From contig CAIXED010000065.1 of NCBI GenBank assembly GCA_903918375.1, positions 16,262-80,261 on the forward strand: DNA of 64,000 nt, written 5' to 3'. Position 1 is the first letter of the stretch. Every line of letters starts with the position of its first letter. Positions 20,048-32,056 of this stretch are shown piece by piece. The DNA comes from an uncultured Pseudomonadota bacterium (GTDB lineage Bacteria > Pseudomonadota > Gammaproteobacteria > Methylococcales > Methylomonadaceae). Under the pieces are notes generated by a model. The model did no database searches. It worked only from the letters and a program-made list of their open reading frames with translations, and was not told where the DNA came from. The position numbers were made by a program, and so were the translations under genes.

Positions 20048-20522
20048 TGCGACCTCCTTTATTTAATAAGTATTCCGGCACCAAACGCGCCTTGCTCATT
20101 GCCTGAAATGGAATTTTGTAAATCTGTTCGCCTTCTTTGATTAAGACGTCTTCATCTTCAACACCGGTGATTTCACCAGTGATTTTGCGGCGATTGTCGA
20201 TAGCTTTGAACAAGTTAATTGTTACTGTGCTGCCGGTATATCGTTGAAATTGACTGAGTTTAAAAAACGGTCTGTCTTCGCCAGGTGAGGAAATTTCTAA
20301 ATGGTAATTGCCTTGAATAGGATCTTCTACATCCAAAACGCCACTAATTTGGTGGCTGACTTTGCTACAGTCTTCGAGCAAAATGCCGTTTTCACCATCA
20401 ATGAAGATCCGCAACATGCCGTGAACGGGGTGAGGGTTGTACTCGATACCCACGCACTCATAGCCAAGACCTTCAACAATTGGCTCAATCAAATCTACCA
20501 AGTGTTCAGGAGCTTGTTTCAT
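20037..20522 (-). CDS. rimP: ribosome maturation factor RimP
   Basis: LVDLIEPIVEGLGYECVGIEYNPHPVHGMLRIFID...LEISSPGEDRPFFKLSQFQRYTGS; start at the ATG of MKQAPEH. Confidence 0.95.
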   Translation of the reverse strand: MKQAPEHLVDLIEPIVEGLGYECVGIEYNPHPVHGMLRIFIDGENGILLEDCSKVSHQISGVLDVEDPIQGNYHLEISSPGEDRPFFKLSQFQRYTGSTVTINLFKAIDNRRKITGEITGVEDEDVLIKEGEQIYKIPFQAMSKARLVPEYLLNKGGRSGK

Positions 20523-20544
20523 TATCGCCTCGTTTTTTAAACCC

Positions 20545-20568
20545 AAAAAAAAAGAGCCTCTGGCTCTT
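20545..20568 (-). terminator. Rho-independent terminator
   Basis: Minus strand AAGAGCC-AGA-GGCTCTT followed by T-tract. Confidence 0.85.
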
Positions 20569-20611
20569 CCGTGTAAATAACCAATAATCCAAAAGCTAAA
20601 GCCCAGAAAAT

Positions 20612-20632
20612 AAAAAACCCCATAAAGGGGTC
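20612..20632 (-). terminator. Rho-independent terminator of the tRNA-Phe unit
   Basis: Minus strand GACCCC-TTTAT-GGGG-TTTTTT. Confidence 0.75.
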
Positions 20633-20643
20633 ATTTAAAAACA

Positions 20644-20719
<76 letters not shown>

Positions 20720-20742
20720 AATATGTTATGGCTTTAAACTGA

Positions 20743-20818
<76 letters not shown>

Positions 20819-20978
20819 ATCAAGAGCCGCTAATTAAACTAAGGAATGGCCTTTTAGTCAAGATAAATCGCTAATATTTTTGGCGGCTAGACATTGGTGT
20901 TTATTTTATGCAATTCTTAAATCCATATTGAGTGGGGTTTGTAGGCTAATTGCAAACACTGTTAGTGATTAAATATTT

Positions 20979-21800
20979 GTGAGTTTTATGCAGTCTTTTG
21001 TTGATGTTCGAGCCTTAATTATTGATATGGATGGTGTGCTTTGGCACGGTGATCGTCCTCAAGCCGGTTTGCAGGAATTTTTTCAGACTTTGCGTGATTT
21101 AGAGTTGCCGTTTGTGTTGGCGACCAATAATGCCAGTTTAACCGCTGATCAATATATTGATAAATTGGCGGCTATGGGGGTTGAAATTGCTTTAACTGAA
21201 ATTTTGACTTCAGGGATGGCGACGGCTTTTCACTTGGCGCAAAACTATGATTCAACTTCAACGCGGATTTTTGTGATTGGCGGTGTCGGTGCTCGACAGC
21301 CTTTAATTGATCATGGCTTTGAGTTGATTGATCTTTATGAGCAGCAAGCCGATTTAGTCGTCTGTGGATTAGATAAGCAATTGAGTTGGGATAAATTGGC
21401 GACCGCAAGTTTTAATATTCAGGCAGGTGCTGAATTCATTGCTACCAATGGTGATACCTCGTTACCGACCGAGAAGGGGTTAGTTCCTGGTAATGGCGCG
21501 ACTTTAGCCGCATTACAAGCGGTGACTGGGGTTGCGCCTAAAGTGATTGGCAAACCTGAACCGATTATTTACCAACAAGCCTTAGCGGTTTTGGGGGTTG
21601 ATCCCGCTCATACGATTGCGATTGGTGATCGTTTGGATACCGATATTTTGGGTGCAGTCAGAACCGGCATTCGCAGTGCTTTGGTGTTAACTGGTATATC
21701 TAGTCAGCAAGAGGTAGATGTTTCAGATTACCAACCTACTTGGATTTTTGCCGACATCATTGCAGTAGCAGCAGCTTTGAGAAATCAATCATTGGCTTGA
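20979..21800 (+). CDS. HAD-IIA family hydrolase (NagD-like)
   Basis: LIIDMDGVLWHGDRPQAGLQEFF...FVLATNNAS...GDRLDTDILGAVRTGIRSALVLTG. Confidence 0.92.
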   Translation: MSFMQSFVDVRALIIDMDGVLWHGDRPQAGLQEFFQTLRDLELPFVLATNNASLTADQYIDKLAAMGVEIALTEILTSGMATAFHLAQNYDSTSTRIFVIGGVGARQPLIDHGFELIDLYEQQADLVVCGLDKQLSWDKLATASFNIQAGAEFIATNGDTSLPTEKGLVPGNGATLAALQAVTGVAPKVIGKPEPIIYQQALAVLGVDPAHTIAIGDRLDTDILGAVRTGIRSALVLTGISSQQEVDVSDYQPTWIFADIIAVAAALRNQSLA

Positions 21801-21835
21801 ACGCTAGTTTTTAACAATTGAATGGATGAATCACG

Positions 21836-22822
21836 ATGAAAAAATTGATTGATAGTGTTGATACTTTGCTGGAAACCAGTTTGCAAGGTTTTACTAAAGC
21901 GCATGCCGATATTGTGCAACTCAACCAACAGCCGCATTTTATTTATCGCAAGCAAGCCAAGGCTGGCAAAGTGGCGATTATTTCGGGTGGTGGTTCTGGG
22001 CATGAGCCGTTGCACAGCGGCTTTGTCGGTTATGGCATGTTGGATGCCGCTTGTCCTGGGCAAATTTTTACTTCGCCAACACCGGATCAAATGATGGCAG
22101 CCGCTGAAGCGGTTGATGGTGGGGCGGGCGTTTTGTTTATTGTCAAAAATTATGCTGGTGATGTGATGAATTTTGAAATGGCCGCTGAGTTTTTGGCTAT
22201 GCCAACCGCGTCAGTGTTAATTAATGATGATGTGTCTTTGCCGAAAGATCATAGTATCGGCCGGCGAGGCGTGGCTGGTACCACGATTGTTGAAAAAATG
22301 GTCGGTGCAGCAGCAGAGCAGGGTGCTGATTTGGCAGCTTGTAAAGCTTTGGCAGAACGTGTCAATGCAGCGACCGCTTCAATGGGCGCTGCCTTAACTA
22401 GCTGTACCGTGCCCGCTTTGGGTCATCCAACTTTTTCGATTGCTGATGATGAGGTGGAAATGGGGGTTGGGATTCATGGCGAGCGAGGCCGTGAAACGGT
22501 TAAATTGACCTCAGCGACTGATGTTGTTGAGCAATTAGCCGGACATATTCAGCAAGAGCTTAATTTACAAGCTGGTCAGCGAGTTTTGTTACACGTCAAT
22601 GGCTTTGGGGCGACGCCATTGTTGGAATTGCATTTGGTTTATGAAGTGGCTTGGCAGTATTTGCAGAAATTGGGGGTAGTGGTTGAGCGCAGTTTGGTTG
22701 GGAATTACACAACCTCTTTGGATATGGCCGGTTGTTCTTTGACAGTGACTGTTTTGGATGATGCGTTAATCAGTTTGTGGGATGCGCCAGTTAATACCGC
22801 GGCTTTGCGTTGGGGGTGTTAG
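21836..22822 (+). CDS. dhaK: dihydroxyacetone kinase subunit DhaK
   Basis: VAIISGGGSGHEPLHSGFVGYGMLDAACPGQIFTSPTPDQM; FSIADDEVEMGVGIHGERG. Confidence 0.95.
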   Translation: MKKLIDSVDTLLETSLQGFTKAHADIVQLNQQPHFIYRKQAKAGKVAIISGGGSGHEPLHSGFVGYGMLDAACPGQIFTSPTPDQMMAAAEAVDGGAGVLFIVKNYAGDVMNFEMAAEFLAMPTASVLINDDVSLPKDHSIGRRGVAGTTIVEKMVGAAAEQGADLAACKALAERVNAATASMGAALTSCTVPALGHPTFSIADDEVEMGVGIHGERGRETVKLTSATDVVEQLAGHIQQELNLQAGQRVLLHVNGFGATPLLELHLVYEVAWQYLQKLGVVVERSLVGNYTTSLDMAGCSLTVTVLDDALISLWDAPVNTAALRWGC

Positions 22823-22825
22823 ATT

Positions 22826-22856
22826 TGACGCTGCTGGTTTTTTGGCTGCAGCGTCA
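22826..22856. terminator. hairpin between convergent dhaK and dhaL
   Basis: TGACGCTGC...GCAGCGTCA 9-bp stem in the 45-bp convergent gap. Confidence 0.6.
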
Positions 22857-22867
22857 GTCAATTAAAG

Positions 22868-23497
22868 CTATTTGCTTAATACGCTAGCCATCGCTGCAAT
22901 CATCAACTGAGCGGTTTTAGCGCCTGCATCAATGTGGTCAAGGCTGCGTTCACCCAGAAACGATGCGCGGCCTTTCGTAGCTAATAAATTACGGGTGTTT
23001 TCGACGCCATCTTCTGCCGCTTGGCAGATTTGAGTTAAAGACGTGGCTAAATCTTGATTGGCTTGTGCGGCTGTTTTTAGGCTTTCGGCAACCGGTACTA
23101 AAACGTCGAGCATGGTTTTTTCGCCAACATCGGATTTGCCGCGTTGTTTCACCGCTTCGATAGCTAAAGCAAAGCTGTCGGCAAAAGTTTGGAAATCGAT
23201 GTTTTTGTTAAGGCTGTTTTTGCTCAGGCTGATAAATAGCGTGGCATACAGTGAGCCTGATGCACCACCAACGCTAGCCATTAAAACCATGCCAATTTTT
23301 TGCCAAGCGGCTGGCCAATCTAATTGGCTGATTTCGATGCTGGTGGTTTGTAGTGCTTGCAGGCCGCGTTGCAAGTTAAAAACATGATCGCCATCGCCAA
23401 TGGCTTGGTCTAATTCGGTAACAGCATCGGCATTTTGTTTAATGCTGTCGTCGATAGCGGTGATTAATTCAGGAAAAATCGCTGGTGTGATAGACAT
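22868..23497 (-). CDS. dhaL: dihydroxyacetone kinase subunit DhaL
   Basis: ELDQAIGDGDHVFNLQRGLQAL...VGGASGSLYATLF...GRASFLGERSLDHIDAGA. Confidence 0.94.
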   Translation of the reverse strand: MSITPAIFPELITAIDDSIKQNADAVTELDQAIGDGDHVFNLQRGLQALQTTSIEISQLDWPAAWQKIGMVLMASVGGASGSLYATLFISLSKNSLNKNIDFQTFADSFALAIEAVKQRGKSDVGEKTMLDVLVPVAESLKTAAQANQDLATSLTQICQAAEDGVENTRNLLATKGRASFLGERSLDHIDAGAKTAQLMIAAMASVLSK

Positions 23498-23518
23498 GGT
23501 GTTTCCTCGATAGCAAAT

Positions 23519-23956
23519 TTAGACTCTTAATGGCGTGACTTGGCCGGTTTCTCGGAATTGTTTGTAATCGTTCAGCACTTGGGCATGATCAAAGGCTAGT
23601 TGTTCTGGCAGGTTGTCGAAGCTGAATAAGCCGTAAGTTTTAGCGTCATCGGCGGCGATGGGTGTGCCGTGGGCTTGGGCAATGTAAACAGCGGTGACGG
23701 TATGATTGCGTGGGTCGCGTTGTGGGTTGGAGTAGATACCTAATAAGCAAGTTAACGCCACATCAAGACTGGTTTCTTCTTTCGCTTCCCGAATTGCTGC
23801 CTGTTCTAAAGTTTCACCGACATCGACAAAGCCACCGGGAACAGCCCAGCCATAAGGCGGATAAACGCGTTCAATCAATACAAAAGGTCGGCCTGGATAA
23901 TCCAGTAATTCGATGATTGCGTCGGCGGCTAATAAAGGTGTAATCGGTTTAGTCAT
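23519..23956 (-). CDS. NUDIX hydrolase
   Basis: Nudix box [26 protein letters not shown]. Confidence 0.94.
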   Translation of the reverse strand: MTKPITPLLAADAIIELLDYPGRPFVLIERVYPPYGWAVPGGFVDVGETLEQAAIREAKEETSLDVALTCLLGIYSNPQRDPRNHTVTAVYIAQAHGTPIAADDAKTYGLFSFDNLPEQLAFDHAQVLNDYKQFRETGQVTPLRV

Positions 23957-24148
23957 GGTGATTTTTAGCGGTTTTAGTGATGGCTAATAGTAACCTGTGA
24001 TGCTGGGCGAAGGGTAGTGAATCAGCGATTTTGAAAATTGTTAATGACCAATCAGTCAGAATTTCGTAAAATTAGGCAGTTTTTATCTATTTGGAACGGG
24101 ATCGGTCGTCAGGGCCTATCCCGTTTTCTACATCTAAGGTGGCCAATC

Positions 24149-25276
24149 TTGAATAAACCTGCATTACTGGTATTAGAAGACGGGACAGTGTTTCACGGCG
24201 TATCAATCGGTGCCGACGGCTGTTCCGTAGGGGAAGTGGTTTTTAACACAGCGTTAACAGGCTATCAGGAAATTCTCAGCGATCCCTCCTATGCTCAGCA
24301 AATCGTTACCTTGACTTATCCGCATATCGGAAACGTCGGTACTAATGATGAGGATGATGAAGCTGGTCATGTGTATGCCAGTGGCTTGGTGATTCGTGAT
24401 TTGCCTTTGTTGGCAAGTAGCTGGCGTCTTGAGAAAACCCTGCCTGAGTATTTGCGCGACAACAATGTGGTTGCAATCGCTGACATCGATACTCGTCAAT
24501 TGACCCGTTTGTTGCGTGATAAAGGTGCGCAACGTGGTTGCATTATGGCCGGTGAATCGGTTGATGTTGATGCCGCTCGTCGTGCTATCGATGGCTTTCC
24601 AGGTTTGCAAGGTATGGATTTAGCCAAAGAAGTGACTACCGCTGAGAGCTATGTTTGGACTGAAAATGTCTGGAAGCTTGGCCAAGGTCATACTGAAGCG
24701 ACTAATCCGACTAAACATGTTGTAGCTTACGATTTTGGTGTTAAACGTAATATCTTACGTTTGTTAGCGAATCGTGGTTGCCGCGTGACGGTTGTTCCTG
24801 CCACTACCCCAGCCGCTGATGTCTTGGCGCTTAATCCAGATGGTGTATTCCTGTCGAATGGCCCTGGCGATCCAGAGCCATGTACTTATGCCATCGAAGC
24901 AATTAAAACCATTTTGGCGGAAAAAGTGCCGGTATTTGGTATTTGCTTAGGTCACCAATTATTAGCGTTGGCCAGTGGTGCTAAAACCGAAAAAATGAAA
25001 TTCGGTCATCACGGTGCTAACCATCCTGTGCAACACAAAGCCTCAGGCCGAGTGATGATTAGCAGTCAAAACCACGGTTTTGCGGTCAGTGCTGATTCTT
25101 TACCTAGTCATTTGCAAGCGACTTACCATTCCTTGTTTGATGGTAGTTTGCAGGGTATTGAGCGCACTGATTGTCCGGCGTTCAGCTTTCAGGGTCACCC
25201 TGAAGCTAGCCCAGGTCCGCATGATGTTGAATCCTTGTTTGATGATTTCATCGATTTGATGAATCAATCGCGTTAA
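24149..25276 (+). CDS. carA: carbamoyl-phosphate synthase small subunit
   Basis: [18 protein letters not shown]...[35 protein letters not shown] start at 24149 behind AAGGTGG is preferred over the upstream ATG 24038. Confidence 0.97.
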   Translation: MNKPALLVLEDGTVFHGVSIGADGCSVGEVVFNTALTGYQEILSDPSYAQQIVTLTYPHIGNVGTNDEDDEAGHVYASGLVIRDLPLLASSWRLEKTLPEYLRDNNVVAIADIDTRQLTRLLRDKGAQRGCIMAGESVDVDAARRAIDGFPGLQGMDLAKEVTTAESYVWTENVWKLGQGHTEATNPTKHVVAYDFGVKRNILRLLANRGCRVTVVPATTPAADVLALNPDGVFLSNGPGDPEPCTYAIEAIKTILAEKVPVFGICLGHQLLALASGAKTEKMKFGHHGANHPVQHKASGRVMISSQNHGFAVSADSLPSHLQATYHSLFDGSLQGIERTDCPAFSFQGHPEASPGPHDVESLFDDFIDLMNQSR

Positions 25277-25299
25277 GCCTAGTTTTTCTAAAGAGTCCT

Positions 25300-28200
25300 A
25301 TGCCAAAAAGAACTGACATAAAATCGATTTTATTACTGGGCGCTGGGCCGATTGTTATCGGCCAAGCCTGCGAGTTTGATTATTCAGGCACCCAAGCCTG
25401 TAAAGCTTTGCGTGAAGAGGGTTACCGAGTCATTCTGGTTAACTCCAATCCAGCGACTATCATGACCGATCCAGACATGGCCGATGCGATTTACATCGAG
25501 CCGATTGACTGGCAAACCGTCGAAAAAATTATTGAAAAAGAGCGTCCCGATGCTGTTTTGCCAACTATGGGCGGTCAAACTGCGTTGAACTGTGCTTTAG
25601 CTTTAGATAAACACGGTGTCTTGGAAAAATACGGCGTTGAGATGATCGGCGCGAGTAAAGAGGCGATTAATAAAGCCGAAGACCGTGATTTGTTTAATAA
25701 AGCGATGCGTAAAATTGGCTTAGAAGTAGCTAAGTCAAAAGTCGCGCATAGCATGGAAGAAGCCTTTGCTGCTCAAGAAGACGTCGGTTATCCAACGATT
25801 ATTCGCCCTTCATTTACCATGGGTGGTAGCGGTGGCGGTATTGCTTACAATCGTGAAGAATTTATCGAAATTTGCGAACGCGGCTTGTATTTATCGCCAA
25901 CCAACGAATTACTGATTGAAGAATCAGTATTGGGTTGGAAAGAATTTGAAATGGAAGTGGTGCGCGATTCTAAAGATAACTGCATCATCATCTGTTCGAT
26001 TGAAAACTTTGATCCAATGGGCGTTCATACCGGTGACTCTATCACCGTGGCCCCGGCACAAACTTTAACCGACAAAGAATATCAAATCCTGCGCAATGCC
26101 TCTTTGGCGGTATTGCGTGAAATTGGTGTTGATACCGGTGGATCGAATGTGCAGTTTGCGATTAATCCTGAAGACGGTCGCTTGATTGTGATCGAGATGA
26201 ATCCACGGGTATCTCGCTCGTCAGCCTTGGCCTCTAAAGCAACCGGTTTCCCGATTGCCAAAGTAGCAGCGAAATTGGCGGTGGGATATTCATTGGATGA
26301 ATTGCGTAATGAAATTACTGGCGGCAAAACTCCTGCCTCGTTTGAGCCATCAATCGATTACGTTGTCACTAAAGTGCCTCGTTTTGCCTTTGAAAAATTC
26401 CCACAAGCTAATGATCGCTTAACTACCCAAATGAAGTCAGTGGGTGAGGTGATGGCGATTGGTCGTACTTTCCAAGAGTCATTGCAAAAAGCTTTGCGTG
26501 GTTTGGAAGTGGGAGTTGATGGTTTAGATGAAATTATTGATTTAAGCGATGCTAACAGCCAAGACAGCATTCTCAGAGAATTACGTTATCCAGGTCCACA
26601 ACGCTTGTGGTATTTGGCCGATGCTTTCCGTTCTGGTTTGAGCTTTGCTGAAATTCACGATGCATCAAAAATTGATCCTTGGTTTTTAGCGCAAGTTGAA
26701 GACCTGATTTTGACTGAAAAAACCCTATCAACCAAAACCTTAGCGACTTTGGAGCAAGGTGAGTTGTTGCGTTTGAAACGTAAAGGTTTTTCCGATGCGC
26801 GTTTAGCAAAATTGCTGGAAGCCAAAGAATCAGAAGTGCGGAATGTGCGTCACAAACAAGGCATCCGTCCTGTTTACAAACGTATTGATTCTTGCGCGGC
26901 TGAATTTTCATCAGATACCGCCTATTTGTATTCGACTTACGAGCAAGAGTGTGAAGCGAATCCATCTGACAGAGAAAAAATCATTATTTTAGGTGGTGGT
27001 CCAAACCGTATCGGCCAAGGTATTGAGTTTGACTACTGCTGTGTTCATGCAGCGTTGGCTTTGCGTGAAGATGGCTATGAAACCATTATGGTTAACTGTA
27101 ATCCAGAAACCGTTTCTACCGATTTTGATACCTCTGATCGTTTGTATTTCGAGTCATTAACACTTGAAGATGTTTTAGAAATCATTGAGTTAGAAAAACC
27201 GAAAGGCGTGATTGTTCAATACGGTGGTCAAACGCCATTGAAATTAGCCAGAGCTTTAGAAGCAGCTGGTGCGCCGATTATTGGTACATCACCTGACTCA
27301 ATTGACTTGGCGGAAGATCGCGAGCGTTTCCAAAAATTATTGGAACGCTTGAATTTACTACAGCCACCTAACGCCACAGCGCGTTCGGTTGAGCAAGCGG
27401 TTGATTCGGCTAAAAAACTCGGTTATCCATTGGTTGTACGTCCTTCCTATGTATTAGGTGGCCGGGCGATGGAAATTGTCTTCAATGAAGACGGTTTACG
27501 TCGTTACATGAAAGAAGCGGTTAGCGTTTCTAACGATTCACCTGTTTTATTAGATCGCTTCCTTGATGATGCGGTTGAAATGGACGTTGATGCGATTTAT
27601 GACGGTGAAACTGTCTTGATCGGTGGTTTGATGGAACACATTGAACAAGCCGGTGTGCATTCCGGTGACTCGGCTTGCTCAATTCCGCCTTACGACTTGC
27701 CTGTGCATTTACAAGATGAATTGCGTGCTCAAGTAGCAAAAATGGCAGAAGCATTGGGTGTGCGTGGTTTGATGAATACCCAGTTTGCGATTCAAGGTGA
27801 AACGGTTTATGTGTTGGAAGTTAATCCACGCGCATCAAGAACCGCGCCATTTGTGTCAAAAGCCACTGGCTATCCATTAGCAAAAATCGCGGCTCGTTGT
27901 ATGGTTGGCAAATCGCTGAAAGAGCAGGGTGTGACTGAAGAGCGTATTCCAGAATATTTCTCGGTCAAAGAAGCGGTATTCCCATTTATTAAATTCCCAG
28001 GTGTTGACCCATTATTGGGGCCAGAAATGAAATCAACTGGCGAAGTGATGGGTGTTGGTAAAACCTTTGGTGAAGCGTTTGCTAAATCACAACGTGCATC
28101 CGGTGTCGATTTAAGTCACAGCGGTAAGGTATTGATTAGTATTCGTGATGCTGATAAGCCGAAATTGCCAGAATTGGCAAAAATGCTGATCGACAAAAAC

Positions 28201-28518
28201 TATGAAATCGTTGCGACTCGTGGAACGGCTAAGGTCTTAAAAGATGCAGGTATTGCTTGCCAAGAAATTTACAAAGTGAATGAAGGCAGACCAAACACTG
28301 TTGATATGATTAAAAATGGTGAAATCCAGTTAATCGTTAATACGACCGAAGGTATTAAAGCGGTCGCTGATTCATTTACTATGCGTCGTGAAGCATTGCA
28401 GCGCAAAGTGACCTATTACACCACGATGGCAGGCGCTAAAGCGGCTTGTTATGCTTTAGGTGAATTGGATGCTGGCGATGTGAATTGTCTGCAAGATTTG
28501 CATAAAACCTTTAAATAA
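25300..28518 (+). CDS. carB: carbamoyl-phosphate synthase large subunit
   Basis: 1072 aa; [36 protein letters not shown]. Confidence 0.99.
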   Translation: MPKRTDIKSILLLGAGPIVIGQACEFDYSGTQACKALREEGYRVILVNSNPATIMTDPDMADAIYIEPIDWQTVEKIIEKERPDAVLPTMGGQTALNCALALDKHGVLEKYGVEMIGASKEAINKAEDRDLFNKAMRKIGLEVAKSKVAHSMEEAFAAQEDVGYPTIIRPSFTMGGSGGGIAYNREEFIEICERGLYLSPTNELLIEESVLGWKEFEMEVVRDSKDNCIIICSIENFDPMGVHTGDSITVAPAQTLTDKEYQILRNASLAVLREIGVDTGGSNVQFAINPEDGRLIVIEMNPRVSRSSALASKATGFPIAKVAAKLAVGYSLDELRNEITGGKTPASFEPSIDYVVTKVPRFAFEKFPQANDRLTTQMKSVGEVMAIGRTFQESLQKALRGLEVGVDGLDEIIDLSDANSQDSILRELRYPGPQRLWYLADAFRSGLSFAEIHDASKIDPWFLAQVEDLILTEKTLSTKTLATLEQGELLRLKRKGFSDARLAKLLEAKESEVRNVRHKQGIRPVYKRIDSCAAEFSSDTAYLYSTYEQECEANPSDREKIIILGGGPNRIGQGIEFDYCCVHAALALREDGYETIMVNCNPETVSTDFDTSDRLYFESLTLEDVLEIIELEKPKGVIVQYGGQTPLKLARALEAAGAPIIGTSPDSIDLAEDRERFQKLLERLNLLQPPNATARSVEQAVDSAKKLGYPLVVRPSYVLGGRAMEIVFNEDGLRRYMKEAVSVSNDSPVLLDRFLDDAVEMDVDAIYDGETVLIGGLMEHIEQAGVHSGDSACSIPPYDLPVHLQDELRAQVAKMAEALGVRGLMNTQFAIQGETVYVLEVNPRASRTAPFVSKATGYPLAKIAARCMVGKSLKEQGVTEERIPEYFSVKEAVFPFIKFPGVDPLLGPEMKSTGEVMGVGKTFGEAFAKSQRASGVDLSHSGKVLISIRDADKPKLPELAKMLIDKNYEIVATRGTAKVLKDAGIACQEIYKVNEGRPNTVDMIKNGEIQLIVNTTEGIKAVADSFTMRREALQRKVTYYTTMAGAKAACYALGELDAGDVNCLQDLHKTFK

Positions 28519-28531
28519 AGGGTAGTGATTG

Positions 28532-29008
28532 ATGAATAAAGTACCGTTGACCGTTACAGGTGCGAATAAATTACGCGCTGAATTGGAAGAATTGAAAACT
28601 GTAGTTCGACCAAGAATTATTCAGGCTATTTCTGATGCCCGTGAACATGGCGATTTAAAAGAAAATGCTGAATATCATGCCGCGCGTGAGCAACAAAGCT
28701 TTGCTGAAGGACGGATTGCTGAAATTGAAGGCAAATTGTCGAATGCTAATATCATTGATGTCACCAAAACCGATGCCAATGGCAAAGTAGTGTTTGGCGC
28801 GACTGTCGAAATTGAAGATATTAATTCAGGCAAAGTCGTGACTTATCAAATTGTTGGCGAAGATGAAGCCAATATTAAAGAAGGTCGTATTTCGGTTGGT
28901 TCGCCAATTGCAAGAGCGTTAATTGGCAAAGAAGTAGAAGATGTCGTGGTGGTAAAAGCGCCGAGCGGCAATATTGAATACGAGATTCTTGAAATTCAAT
29001 ATATTTAA
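28532..29008 (+). CDS. greA: transcription elongation factor GreA
   Basis: [58 protein letters not shown]. Confidence 0.98.
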   Translation: MNKVPLTVTGANKLRAELEELKTVVRPRIIQAISDAREHGDLKENAEYHAAREQQSFAEGRIAEIEGKLSNANIIDVTKTDANGKVVFGATVEIEDINSGKVVTYQIVGEDEANIKEGRISVGSPIARALIGKEVEDVVVVKAPSGNIEYEILEIQYI

Positions 29009-29015
29009 AAAAATA

Positions 29016-29037
29016 GGGAGGCTAAAGCCTCCCTTTT
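29016..29037. terminator. terminator between convergent greA and yhbY
   Basis: GGGAGGC-TAAA-GCCTCCC-TTTT. Confidence 0.85.
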
Positions 29038-29038
29038 G

Positions 29039-29305
29039 TTATTTCTTCGGGTTTTTTCGGTATAAAACCGCAATTTGACCGATAGATTGAATTTGTTCAG
29101 AAAGGGTTTGAGAGCAGATTTGTTCGCTGATAATTTTACGATCATCACGTTCTGCACGAATTTTAACTTTGATTAATTCGTGGGTATCCAAAGCAAGGTT
29201 GATTTCTTTGATAACCGCTTCTGTTAAGCCCGCTTGTCCAATCATGACAACAGGATTTAGTGAATGCGCTTGCGCTTTCAGTTTTTTCTTTTGGATAGGA
29301 TTCAC
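29039..29305 (-). CDS. yhbY: YhbY family RNA-binding protein
   Basis: KLKAQAHSLNPVVMIGQAGLTEAVIKEINLALDTHELIKVKI (CRS1/YhbY domain). Confidence 0.95.
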   Translation of the reverse strand: MNPIQKKKLKAQAHSLNPVVMIGQAGLTEAVIKEINLALDTHELIKVKIRAERDDRKIISEQICSQTLSEQIQSIGQIAVLYRKNPKK

Positions 29306-29355
29306 TCTGTTTCCTTTAACTTTAAAATCCCAACAATTTTACACCAATAGAGCAA

Positions 29356-29973
29356 ATGGCACGCAGCAAAAGTAGCCAGCAATGGATGCAGGAACATTTT
29401 CACGACGAGTACGTCAAAAAGGCTCAGGCACTTGGTTATCGCTCAAGAGCGGTTTTTAAGTTGCAAGAAATCCAAGAAAAAGATCATCTGATTCGCCCTG
29501 GCATGAATATTGTCGATTTGGGCGCAGCGCCTGGTGGTTGGTCTGAATATGTACGGACGATTGTTAGTAAAAAAGACAAAGTGATCGCTTTAGATTTATT
29601 AGAAATTGACCCGATTGATGGGGTCGATTTTATCCAAGGTGATTTTCGAGAAGATGATGTACTCGAACAGTTGTATAAAGTGCTTGATAATCAGCCTGTG
29701 CACTTGTTATTGTCGGATATGGCGCCCAATATGAGTGGTAATAAAGAAGTCGATCAACCTCGCTCAATCTATTTAGGCGAGTTAGCGTTAGATGCCGCCA
29801 ATACAATGTTGGTAAAGGGTGGTACATTCTTGATTAAAATGTTCCAAGGTGCTGGATTCGACGAATTTTGCAATCAGGTGCGGGGTAGTTTTACATCGGT
29901 TGTAATTCGTAAACCGAAAGCTTCTCGTCCTCGAAGCAATGAAGTTTATATTTTGGCAAAAGGTTTTAAATAA
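29356..29973 (+). CDS. rlmE: 23S rRNA (uridine(2552)-2'-O)-methyltransferase
   Basis: 205 aa; NIVDLGAAPGGWSEYV...LLSDMAPNMSGNKEVDQPRSIYLGELALDAA. Confidence 0.97.
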   Translation: MARSKSSQQWMQEHFHDEYVKKAQALGYRSRAVFKLQEIQEKDHLIRPGMNIVDLGAAPGGWSEYVRTIVSKKDKVIALDLLEIDPIDGVDFIQGDFREDDVLEQLYKVLDNQPVHLLLSDMAPNMSGNKEVDQPRSIYLGELALDAANTMLVKGGTFLIKMFQGAGFDEFCNQVRGSFTSVVIRKPKASRPRSNEVYILAKGFK

Positions 29974-30059
29974 GCTGGGTCAAGCTTATCTAGCGAGTAT
30001 TCCTGATACAATTACTCGGTTTTCTAATACTAGGGCTGTTCTAGGCCGGAGCGCGTAAC

Positions 30060-31988
30060 TTGAGCGATATGATAAAAAATTTAGTTTTGTGGGTCGTCAT
30101 CGCAGTGGTATTGATGGCGGTATTCAATAATTTTGGTTCCAAATCGATTCGTAACGACTCGACGCTGTCTTATTCGCAATTGATTGATGCGGTAAAAGCC
30201 GGTCAAGTTCAGCAAGTTGCTATCTCAGACAACATGATCAAAGGCAAAATGCAGGCGGGCGATAAGTTTAAAACTTATATGCCGAATGACCCGCATTTGA
30301 TTGATGATCTGTTAGCCAATGGCGTTGAAATTAGCGTTCAACCGCCGGAAGAGCCTTCTTTGTTAATGCAGATTTTTGTTTCCTTTGGGCCGATTTTGTT
30401 GCTGATTGCGGTTTGGGTGTTTTTCATGCGCCAAATGCAAGGTGGCGGCATGGGGGGGCGCGGTGGCGCGATGGGCTTTGGCAAAAGCAAAGCCAGAATG
30501 CTTGAACAAGACCAAAATAAAGTCACGTTTGCTGATGTTGCAGGTTGTGACGAAGCTAAAGAAGAAGTCGAAGAAATGGTCGATTTCTTAAGAGACCCTG
30601 CTAAATATCAAAAATTAGGCGGCAAAGTGCCTCGCGGTGCTTTGATGGTTGGTCCTCCAGGTACCGGTAAAACGTTATTAGCAAGAGCGATTGCTGGCGA
30701 AGCCAAAGTGCCTTTCTTCACTATTTCAGGTTCTGATTTCGTTGAAATGTTTGTCGGTGTCGGTGCATCTCGAGTGCGCGATATGTTTGAACAAGCTAAG
30801 AAACATGCGCCTTGCATTATCTTTATTGACGAAATCGACGCGGTTGGTCGTTCGCGTGGTGCTGGTTTAGGTGGTGGTAATGACGAACGTGAACAAACCT
30901 TAAACCAATTATTGGTTGAAATGGATGGTTTTGAAGGTCATGAAGGGATTATCGTTATTGCTGCGACTAACCGTGCAGACGTATTAGATAAAGCCTTATT
31001 AAGACCGGGTCGTTTTGATCGTCAAGTAGTGGTTGGCGTGCCTGATGTTCGAGGCCGCGAACAAATTCTCAATGTCCATCTTAAAAAAGTACCCGCCGCT
31101 GATGACGTAAAAGTTAAATACATCGCTCAAGGTACCCCGGGTTTTTCAGGTGCTGATTTAGCCAACTTAGTGAATGAAGCGGCTTTATTTGCTGCCCGCC
31201 TTAACAAGCGCGTGGTTAGTATGGCTGATTTAGAAAAAGCCAAGGACAAGCTAATCATGGGCGCGGAAAGACGCTCTATGGTGATGGACGAGAAAGAAAA
31301 GAAAATGACTGCTTATCATGAAGCTGGTCATGCCATCGTTGGTCGCTTGGTTCCAGATCATGATCCGGTTTACAAAGTCAGTATCATGCCGCGTGGTCGT
31401 GCTTTGGGTGTCACCATGTTTTTACCAGAGCGTGATCAATACAGTGCCAGCAAACGTAAATTAGACAGCATGATTTCAAGTTTGTACGGTGGACGAATTG
31501 CCGAAGAATTGATTTTCGGCTGGGAAGAAGTGTCTACTGGCGCATCAAACGATATTGAAAGGGCGACAGAATTAGCCAGAAATATGGTGACTAAATGGGG
31601 CTTATCGCAGCGTTTAGGGCCTTTGGCTTATAGCGAAGAAGAAGGTGAAGTATTCTTGGGACGCTCTGTGACCCAACATAAATCAGTCGCGGAAGAAACT
31701 TCTCACACCATTGATGAAGAAATTCGCTCTATCATTGATAGAAACTATGAAAGAGCTGAAAAAATTCTCAAAGAAAATTCAGATATTCTGCACGCTATGT
31801 CAGATGCTTTGATGAAATACGAAACCATCGATAAATACCAAATCGATGATTTAATGAATAGAAAACCAGTCAGAGAGCCTAAAGGATGGGATGAAACCCC
31901 CCCACCGCCATCAACACCGGTTGAAGCTGAGCCTTGGGGTCAAGATACACATAGCGCATCTGTTGATGGTACGGCTGAACAGAGTTAA
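30060..31988 (+). CDS. ftsH: ATP-dependent zinc metalloprotease FtsH
   Basis: 642 aa; [26 protein letters not shown] zinc motif; TTG start. Confidence 0.98.
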   Translation: MSDMIKNLVLWVVIAVVLMAVFNNFGSKSIRNDSTLSYSQLIDAVKAGQVQQVAISDNMIKGKMQAGDKFKTYMPNDPHLIDDLLANGVEISVQPPEEPSLLMQIFVSFGPILLLIAVWVFFMRQMQGGGMGGRGGAMGFGKSKARMLEQDQNKVTFADVAGCDEAKEEVEEMVDFLRDPAKYQKLGGKVPRGALMVGPPGTGKTLLARAIAGEAKVPFFTISGSDFVEMFVGVGASRVRDMFEQAKKHAPCIIFIDEIDAVGRSRGAGLGGGNDEREQTLNQLLVEMDGFEGHEGIIVIAATNRADVLDKALLRPGRFDRQVVVGVPDVRGREQILNVHLKKVPAADDVKVKYIAQGTPGFSGADLANLVNEAALFAARLNKRVVSMADLEKAKDKLIMGAERRSMVMDEKEKKMTAYHEAGHAIVGRLVPDHDPVYKVSIMPRGRALGVTMFLPERDQYSASKRKLDSMISSLYGGRIAEELIFGWEEVSTGASNDIERATELARNMVTKWGLSQRLGPLAYSEEEGEVFLGRSVTQHKSVAEETSHTIDEEIRSIIDRNYERAEKILKENSDILHAMSDALMKYETIDKYQIDDLMNRKPVREPKGWDETPPPPSTPVEAEPWGQDTHSASVDGTAEQS

Positions 31989-32005
31989 TTTAGACACAAA
32001 AACCA

Positions 32006-32032
32006 AGAGAGGCTAACGCCTCTCTTTTTTTT
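32006..32032 (+). terminator. Rho-independent terminator after ftsH
   Basis: AGAGAGGC-TAAC-GCCTCTCT-TTTTTTT. Confidence 0.88.
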
Positions 32033-32056
32033 GGTAATTAGAAACAAGAGAGAAAT

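Noticed and set aside
30440-30480. Gly-rich [17 protein letters not shown] stretch in FtsH as an anomaly
   Set aside because: A Gly-rich linker after the second TM helix is normal in FtsH proteins.
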